Shown one piece after another: positions 58,841 to 64,000 of a stretch of DNA of 64,000 nucleotides (positions are counted from its first letter, which is position 1; the number at the start of each line of letters is the position of its first letter). The DNA comes from Streptomyces flavofungini. GTDB taxonomy: Bacteria; Actinomycetota; Actinomycetes; Streptomycetales; Streptomycetaceae. The notes under the pieces are model-generated. The model did no database searches, was not told the DNA's origin, and saw only the letters and a program-made list of their open reading frames with translations. A program made the translations under genes and the position numbers. The stretch lies in NCBI RefSeq assembly GCF_014650815.1, contig NZ_BMVR01000010.1, positions 62,001 to 126,000 of the forward strand, written 5' to 3'.

Positions 58841-60817
58841 TCAGAGCACGAGCTCCGCTCCGTCGGGGAACGTGATCCGTACCGTGTCGTCGCGCACGAC
58901 GCACCCGATCGCCTCCTTCAGGGCCCCCGGCCGTACGTCGTCCCGCGTGAGGGCGACCAGCGTGACGTGGACGCTCGCACCGCCCGGATGGGCGCGCGCC
59001 ATCAGGTACGGCGTGGCCGAGTGCGGGCCGTAGGCGTTGGCCTCGACTTCCCGGACCGCACCCGCCGCAGCACCGGCCGCCGCCGCGCCATCAGCCGCCG
59101 CCGCGCCCGCCGCACCTCCCGCACCTCCTTCATCGGGCCACCCGTACAACCCCACCACCGCGCTGACCAGCCCCGCGTCGGTCCGCGCCAGCGCCCACCC
59201 CGGCCCCCACTCCACCCGCGGCGGCGCCTGGTCCGCCACCGCGTACCCGCCCTCGCGGACCGTCGCCCCCGCGGGCGCCCGCACCCGGTGCGCGCGGATC
59301 TCCCACGGGCCGTACAGGGCACTGGTGGTGAGGATCGGGTACGTGTCCTCGGTGCCCGGGAAGCAGGCGTCGTGACGGGACGAGGCGGTGCGGCCCGCGC
59401 AGGCCAGCGGGTGGATGCGGCGGCGGCGCGAGGCGGTGCCGTCCGGGGCGAGCAGCGCCAGATGGCCGTCGACGGCGCGCTCCCACGCGCGCGGGGCGGT
59501 CTCGGGGGCCGTCGCCGTGGAGTAGCCGAGCTTGGCGTAGTGCGGGTCGTCCGTCGCCGGTCCGTCGGTGTCCCGGACGGGGTGGTGGTCGCTGCCGTGG
59601 TTGACCAGGCGGACGATGCCGTCGTGGCGGGTGCCGTGCAGCAGCCAGCCCGGCCGGGGCAGCGCCGTGTACTGGTCGGACTCCTCGACGGGGAGCGGGA
59701 GTTCGCGGTCGGTCCACACGGGATGGTCGGCGGGCAGGAGCAGGCCGAGGAAGCCCTTGCTCGCCCAGTACGGTGACGCCGGTCCCGAGTAGGCCTGCGT
59801 GGACGGCAGATGGGTCCCGTACCAGCCGAGCGGCAGCAGCCCCCGCTCGTCCGGGACGCCGCGCTCCACGAAGTGCCGGGCCGTGCCGGAGGCGAGACGG
59901 CGGGTCAGGCCCGGCGCGAGCGGCGAGCAGTCCGCGAGGGCGCCCAGCCACACGGGCGCGGTCACGGCGAAGCGGTACGTGAGGGAGCGGCCCTGGTGCA
60001 CGGGCGCGCCGTCGGCGCCGAAGAAGTGCGGGTAGGCGGCGAGGAACCGGGCGAGGCGCTCGCGGTACACCGCGCCGCGGCCGCCGTCGTGCTCCGGGCC
60101 CGCCATGCGCGCCCACAGGAGTGGGTACAGGTGCATCGCCCAGCCGATGTAGTAGTCGAAGTTGCGGCCGTCGCCGTCGCTGTACCAGCCGTCGCCCCGG
60201 TACCAGTCCTCGATGCGGTCCAGGCCCCCGTCGATGTCGGCCCGCCGGTGCGGGGCGCCCACCGACGCGAGGAACTCCTCGGCCACCACCTGGAAGAGGC
60301 GCCAGTTGTTGTCCCAGGTGCGGGCGCCGACGAAGCCCGAGAGCCAGTCGACGACCCGCTCGCGCACCCCGGTGTCGAGCCGGTCCCAGATCCACGGCCG
60401 CGTCTCGTGCAGGCCGATGGCGATGGACGCGGCCTCCACCATCTGCTGGGAGCAGTCGGTGAGTTCGGGCCACGCCTCGCCGCCGCCCGCCCCGCCCGCG
60501 CGCCGGTCGCGGTCCGTGCCCGCCGCAAGACCCATGGCGTACCGCTCCACCAGCGCGGGATCCACGTCACCGCCCGCTCCCGCGATGCGGAACGAGGCGA
60601 GCAGGAAGGACCGCGCGAAGCCCTCCAGCCCGTCCGACACCACCCCCGACCAACTCTCGCGCCCGGGCAGGCGGTACTGCGCGAACCCCGGCGTGGCGTA
60701 CGGAACCAGCGCCTGGAGCTGTCGGTCGGCGAGCGCCTCCCAGTGCGCGCGGGTCCAGCCGGTGAGCGGCGAGCGGACGCGGTCGGCGGGCGGGAGCGCG
60801 AGGTGGGGCGGGGTCAT
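58841..60817 (-). CDS. DUF2264 protein (probable carbohydrate-active enzyme)
   Basis: Cytosolic (alpha/alpha)-toroid-like protein of 658 residues matching DUF2264, associated in many genomes with uronic-acid or rhamnogalacturonan breakdown. Aromatic/Asp-rich stretches WDNNWRLFQVVAEEFL, GWYSDGDGRNFDYYIGWAMHLYP and STQAYSGPASPYWASKGFLGLLLP fit a glycan-binding barrel. Near residues 560-590 an Ala/Gly-rich low-complexity insert interrupts the C-terminal beta-rich domain. GAGGA lies eight bases before the ATG at 60817. Divergent from the Gfo/Idh/MocA gene; both are probably controlled by LacI-type sites between them. Confidence 0.85.
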   Translation of the reverse strand: MTPPHLALPPADRVRSPLTGWTRAHWEALADRQLQALVPYATPGFAQYRLPGRESWSGVVSDGLEGFARSFLLASFRIAGAGGDVDPALVERYAMGLAAGTDRDRRAGGAGGGEAWPELTDCSQQMVEAASIAIGLHETRPWIWDRLDTGVRERVVDWLSGFVGARTWDNNWRLFQVVAEEFLASVGAPHRRADIDGGLDRIEDWYRGDGWYSDGDGRNFDYYIGWAMHLYPLLWARMAGPEHDGGRGAVYRERLARFLAAYPHFFGADGAPVHQGRSLTYRFAVTAPVWLGALADCSPLAPGLTRRLASGTARHFVERGVPDERGLLPLGWYGTHLPSTQAYSGPASPYWASKGFLGLLLPADHPVWTDRELPLPVEESDQYTALPRPGWLLHGTRHDGIVRLVNHGSDHHPVRDTDGPATDDPHYAKLGYSTATAPETAPRAWERAVDGHLALLAPDGTASRRRRIHPLACAGRTASSRHDACFPGTEDTYPILTTSALYGPWEIRAHRVRAPAGATVREGGYAVADQAPPRVEWGPGWALARTDAGLVSAVVGLYGWPDEGGAGGAAGAAAADGAAAAGAAAGAVREVEANAYGPHSATPYLMARAHPGGASVHVTLVALTRDDVRPGALKEAIGCVVRDDTVRITFPDGAELVL

Positions 60818-60854
60818 GGCGGGGTCCTCGGTTCGGAGAGTGATACGCCGTGGA

Positions 60855-60955
60855 CAGTAAGCGTGTACTGCGGCGAGGCTGTACGCCAGAGGCTGTGGGG
60901 AAAGAAGTGCAAGGGGGTGACTGTCGATGACGCACTGACCGTCTAGTAAGCGTTT
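60855..60955. promoter_or_regulatory. Candidate LacI-type operators between divergent sugar genes
   Basis: CAGTAAGCGTGTACTG (60855-60870) is an inverted repeat, and AAGCGTTT (60948-60955) fits the AANCGNTT core of LacI-family sites. Both share AGTAAGCG. They lie between the DUF2264 and oxidoreductase start codons, where a sugar-responsive repressor could control both promoters. The regulator gene is not in the window. Confidence 0.45.
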
Positions 60956-61004
60956 TCCGAATGGCTCATCCCGCATGGCATCCACGCACTCCGAAAGGCA
61001 CCCC

Positions 61005-62198
61005 ATGACCGACCTCCGTCTCGGCGTCCTCGGCTACGGGCTTCGCGGCTCCCTCGCCCGCACCGCCCACCGGCCCGGCGCGGGCTCCCGCGTCACCGCG
61101 CTCGCCGACCCCGACCCGGCCGCCCGCACCGCCGCCGCCCCGGCCTTCCCCGGCGCCCGGATATCCGCCGACCACCGCGAGGTCACCGAGGACCCCGACG
61201 TCGACGCGCTCGTGCTCCTCACCCCCGACCACACCCACGCCGAACTGACCTGTGCGGCGCTGCGCGCGGGCAAGCCCGTGTTCGTGGAGAAGCCCCTCGC
61301 CATCGACGTCGAGGGGTGCGACGCGATCCTGCGCGCCGCGTACGAGAGCGGCACCCGGCTGTACGTCGGGCACAACATGCGCCACATGCCGGTGGTGCGG
61401 CTGATGCGGGACATCATCAGGCGCGGTGAGATCGGCGCGGTCAAGACGGTGTGGGTGCGGCACTTCGTGGGGTACGGCGGCGACTGGTACTTCAAGGACT
61501 GGCACGCCGAACGGCGGTACACCACCGGCCTGTTGCTGCAGAAGGCCGCCCACGACATCGACGTGCTGCACTGGCTCGCGGGCGGCTACACCCGGCAGGT
61601 GCAGGCGCTCGGTGACCTCATGGTCTACGGCGACAATCCGCACCGCCGCGCTCCCGGCGAGCCCAAGGCCGACGACTGGTACACCGAGGACGGCCACTGG
61701 CCGCCGCACACCCAGCGCGCCCTCAACCCGGTGATCGACGTCGAGGACGTGTCGCTGGTCAACATGCGCCTGGACAACGGGGTCCTCGCCGCCTACCAGC
61801 AGTGCCACTTCACGCCCGACTACTGGCGCAACTACACCGTCATCGGCGACGCGGGCCGCCTGGAGAACTTCGGCGACGGTCCCGGCGGCGTGGTGAGGGT
61901 GTGGAACAGCGGGCGTTCGGCGCACCGGGAGCGGGGCGACGCCGAGTACCCGGTGCCGGACGCCGGGAACGCCGACGACACAGCCGGGCACGGCGGCGCG
62001 GATCCGCTGCTCGTCGACGAGTTCGTGCGGTTCGCGCGGGACGGGGGAGTCACCGACACCTCGCCGGTGGCCGCGCGGATGGCCGTCGCCGCGGGGGTGC
62101 GGGCCACCCAGTCGCTGCGGGACGGCGGGGCGCCGCGCGCGGTGCCGGAGCTCGATCCGGAGTTGATCGTGTACTTCGATCGGGGGCAGCGGCGCTAG
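61005..62198 (+). CDS. Gfo/Idh/MocA-family oxidoreductase
   Basis: NAD(P)-dependent oxidoreductase acting on a sugar or inositol derivative. The 397-aa protein has the N-terminal Rossmann motif LGVLGYGLRGSLA (about 5-17), the family motif VEKPLAIDVEG (about 96-106), and the catalytic-lysine context EKP. HDIDVLHWLAGG follows in the C-terminal domain. GAAAGGC precedes the ATG at 61005; an upstream in-frame ATG at 60975 would add 10 residues. Divergent from DUF2264, so the pair probably serves degradation of the same glycan. Confidence 0.9.
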   Translation: MTDLRLGVLGYGLRGSLARTAHRPGAGSRVTALADPDPAARTAAAPAFPGARISADHREVTEDPDVDALVLLTPDHTHAELTCAALRAGKPVFVEKPLAIDVEGCDAILRAAYESGTRLYVGHNMRHMPVVRLMRDIIRRGEIGAVKTVWVRHFVGYGGDWYFKDWHAERRYTTGLLLQKAAHDIDVLHWLAGGYTRQVQALGDLMVYGDNPHRRAPGEPKADDWYTEDGHWPPHTQRALNPVIDVEDVSLVNMRLDNGVLAAYQQCHFTPDYWRNYTVIGDAGRLENFGDGPGGVVRVWNSGRSAHRERGDAEYPVPDAGNADDTAGHGGADPLLVDEFVRFARDGGVTDTSPVAARMAVAAGVRATQSLRDGGAPRAVPELDPELIVYFDRGQRR

Positions 62199-62401
62199 GC
62201 CGTCCGGCCCCGGGAACGCCCGGCCCGCCTGGGGTCTGAAGGAAAGCTGCGGCCGCGCTTAAGAAATCCTCGATGGACCAGCGGCGCGGCGTACGGAAGA
62301 TTGCTGTGCGTCGGTGTGCGACCGGTGTGGGCATCGGTACGGGACGTACAGGAGCTGTACGGGCGGCCGGCACCCCCCAGACGTACGACAGGAGCCGACG
62401 C

Positions 62402-63430
62402 GTGAAGGCGCTGGTCAAGGAGAAGGCAGAGCCGGGTCTCCGGCTGATGGACGTCCCCGAGCCGCAGGTGGGCCCCGGCGACGTCCTGATCAAGGTGTTG
62501 CGCACCGGGATCTGCGGCACCGATCTGCACATCCGGGCCTGGGACGGCTGGGCGCAGCAGGCCATCAAGGCGCCGCTGGTCGTCGGCCACGAGTTCGTCG
62601 GCGAGGTCGTCGAGACCGGCCGGGACGTCGCCGACATCAAGGCCGGGGACCTGGTCAGCGGCGAGGGCCACCTGGTGTGCGGCAAGTGCCGCAACTGTCT
62701 GGCCGGGCGCCGCCACCTCTGCCGCGCCACGGTCGGCCTCGGTGTCGGGCGCGACGGGGCGTTCGCGGAGTACGTCGCGCTGCCCGCCGCCAACGTGTGG
62801 GTGCACCGGGTGCAGGTGGACCTCGACATCGCCGCGATCTTCGACCCCTTCGGCAACGCCGTGCACACGGCCCTGTCCTTCCCGCTGGTCGGCGAGGACG
62901 TGCTGATCACAGGGGCGGGCCCGATCGGCCTGATGGCCGCCGCCGTCGCCCGGCACGCGGGCGCCCGCCACGTCGTCATCACCGACGTCAGCGAGGAGCG
63001 CCTGCAGCTCGCCCGCAAGACCGGCGTCAGCCTCGCCCTCAACGTCGCCGAGTCGACGATCGCCGACGGCCAGCGCGAACTCGGCCTGCGCGAGGGCTTC
63101 GACGTCGGCCTGGAGATGTCCGGCAACCCGCGCGCGATGCGCGACATGGTCGCCAACATGACCCACGGCGGCAAGATCGCCATGCTCGGCCTGCCCGCCG
63201 AGGAGTTCGCCGTCGACTGGTCGCAGATCGTCACCTCGATGATCACCATCAAGGGCATCTACGGCCGGGAGATGTTCGAGACCTGGTACGCCATGTCGGT
63301 GCTGCTCGAAGGCGGCCTCGACCTCGCGCCCGTGATCACCGGACGGTACGGGTACCGCGACTTCCAGGAGGCCTTCGACGACGCGGCGAGCGGCCGCGGC
63401 GGCAAGGTCATCCTCGACTGGACCGTCTGA
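62402..63430 (+). CDS. tdh: L-threonine 3-dehydrogenase
   Basis: Zinc-dependent medium-chain dehydrogenase converting L-threonine to 2-amino-3-ketobutyrate. The 342-residue protein has CGTDLHI and VGHEFVGEVVE (catalytic zinc, about 39 and 60), the structural-zinc cysteines in GHLVCGKCRNCLAGRRHLC, and the NAD motif GAGPIGLMAAAVARHAG. AGGAG precedes the GTG at 62402. It is followed by kbl, giving the classic threonine-to-glycine pair. An AT-richer CTTAAGAAATCC element lies near 62258 in the 203-bp upstream gap, possibly part of its promoter. Confidence 0.93.
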   Translation: MKALVKEKAEPGLRLMDVPEPQVGPGDVLIKVLRTGICGTDLHIRAWDGWAQQAIKAPLVVGHEFVGEVVETGRDVADIKAGDLVSGEGHLVCGKCRNCLAGRRHLCRATVGLGVGRDGAFAEYVALPAANVWVHRVQVDLDIAAIFDPFGNAVHTALSFPLVGEDVLITGAGPIGLMAAAVARHAGARHVVITDVSEERLQLARKTGVSLALNVAESTIADGQRELGLREGFDVGLEMSGNPRAMRDMVANMTHGGKIAMLGLPAEEFAVDWSQIVTSMITIKGIYGREMFETWYAMSVLLEGGLDLAPVITGRYGYRDFQEAFDDAASGRGGKVILDWTV

Positions 63431-63516
63431 GCCCGGCCGGACCGGCTCGCACCCCGGCCGGCCCCCTCGAGCCCCGGCTCCGCCCACCCTCCGCACTCCC
63501 GAAGGACGACTCCCTG

Positions 63517-64000
63517 ATGTTCGACTCCGTACGCGCCGCCCTCGCCGCCGACCTCGAAGAGATCCGCGCCGCCGGTCTGCACAAGCCCGAGCGCGTCATC
63601 GGCACCCCGCAGTCCGCGACGGTCTCCGTCACCGCGGGGGGCCGTCCCGGCGACGTACTGAACTTCTGCGCCAACAACTACCTCGGCCTCGCCGACCACC
63701 CCGAGGTCATCGCCGCCGCCCATCAGGCGCTCGACCGCTGGGGCTACGGCATGGCGTCCGTCCGCTTCATCTGCGGCACCCAGGAGGTGCACAAGGAGCT
63801 GGAGGCGCGGCTCTCCTCCTTCCTCGGCCAGGAGGACACGATCCTCTACTCCTCCTGCTTCGACGCCAACGGCGGCGTCTTCGAAACCCTCCTCGGCCCC
63901 GACGACGCGGTCATCTCCGACGCCCTCAACCACGCCTCCATCATCGACGGCATCCGCCTCTCCAAGGCCCGCCGCTTCCGGTACGCCAACCGCGACATGG
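63517..64000 (+). CDS. kbl: 2-Amino-3-ketobutyrate CoA ligase (glycine C-acetyltransferase), cut by window edge
   Basis: PLP enzyme cleaving 2-amino-3-ketobutyrate with CoA to glycine and acetyl-CoA. The visible 161 residues match Kbl: NFCANNYLGLADHPEVIAAA, SVRFICGTQEVHKELE, and SDALNHASIIDGIRLSKA. The PLP lysine lies beyond the window. GAAGGA is about ten bases before the ATG at 63517. It is 86 bp after tdh and surely part of the same operon. Confidence 0.93.
   Translation, partial: MFDSVRAALAADLEEIRAAGLHKPERVIGTPQSATVSVTAGGRPGDVLNFCANNYLGLADHPEVIAAAHQALDRWGYGMASVRFICGTQEVHKELEARLSSFLGQEDTILYSSCFDANGGVFETLLGPDDAVISDALNHASIIDGIRLSKARRFRYANRDM

Noticed and set aside
62273..62401. N-terminal extension of threonine dehydrogenase from an upstream ATG
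   Set aside because: The extension is Arg/Gly-rich and not part of the fold, and a good ribosome-binding site precedes the GTG at 62402.

Overview
The window is high-GC actinobacterial DNA, almost certainly from a Streptomyces chromosome. The evidence is third-position GC bias that opens long antisense reading frames, many GTG starts, ATGA/GTGA stop-start overlaps, a conservon (CvnABCD) operon, a complete hopanoid operon with its own ispG and dxs, and a typical Streptomyces palindromic intergenic repeat. I see no rRNA or tRNA gene, insertion sequence, prophage, integrase or CRISPR array, so it reads as ordinary lineage-specific chromosome rather than a mobile island.

Layout. 1-5 kb: three secreted peptidases (M1 aminopeptidase cut by the left edge, S15 X-prolyl dipeptidyl-peptidase, M14 carboxypeptidase). 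5-19 kb: mixed housekeeping and stress genes, namely a BCCT osmolyte transporter, a D-amino acid oxidase, an unrecognised protein, an ABC-F ATPase followed by an exact 9-bp/17-bp tandem repeat, Tex, a 47-aa LPFR-type small protein, an SCO6745-type protein, a GlxA-like regulator, a DJ-1/PfpI protein, an enoyl-CoA hydratase, HdeD and an anti-sigma-type ATPase. 18.9-23.3 kb (minus strand): type 1 IPP isomerase, a methyltransferase-acetyltransferase fusion with a possible leader peptide, a CDF metal exporter and GalE.

23.6-30.7 kb (plus strand): a tightly coupled seven-gene operon. It encodes two CDP-alcohol phosphotransferases, a sugar/polyol-phosphate nucleotidyltransferase, a glycerol-1-phosphate-dehydrogenase-family enzyme, a GT2 glycosyltransferase and a TagGH-type ABC exporter, and it ends in a strong hairpin. 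I infer that it makes and exports a polyol-phosphate-containing envelope glycan whose chemistry is not obvious from known pathways. This is the best candidate for an undescribed system. 31.0-43.9 kb: the hopanoid operon hpnC-hpnD-(37-aa ORF)-hpnE-polyprenyl synthase-shc-hpnG-hpnH-ispG-dxs-hpnO. It makes isoprenoid precursors, squalene, hopene, adenosylhopane, ribosylhopane and aminobacteriohopanetriol; the nearby Idi fits the same supply chain. A perfect double palindrome and an XRE-cupin regulator follow it.

44-54 kb: tyrosine phosphatase, GH36 alpha-galactosidase, SGNH hydrolase, SIMPL protein, TetR regulator, amino-acid dehydrogenase with a 36-bp palindrome upstream, AhpD-like protein and an MBL-fold hydrolase. 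54.5-58.8 kb: conservon cvnABCD plus a GAF protein. 58.8-62.2 kb: divergent DUF2264 and Gfo/Idh/MocA genes, probably carbohydrate catabolism. 62.4-64 kb: threonine dehydrogenase and 2-amino-3-ketobutyrate CoA ligase (cut by the right edge).

All identifications come from reading motifs and recalled family knowledge; no search was run.
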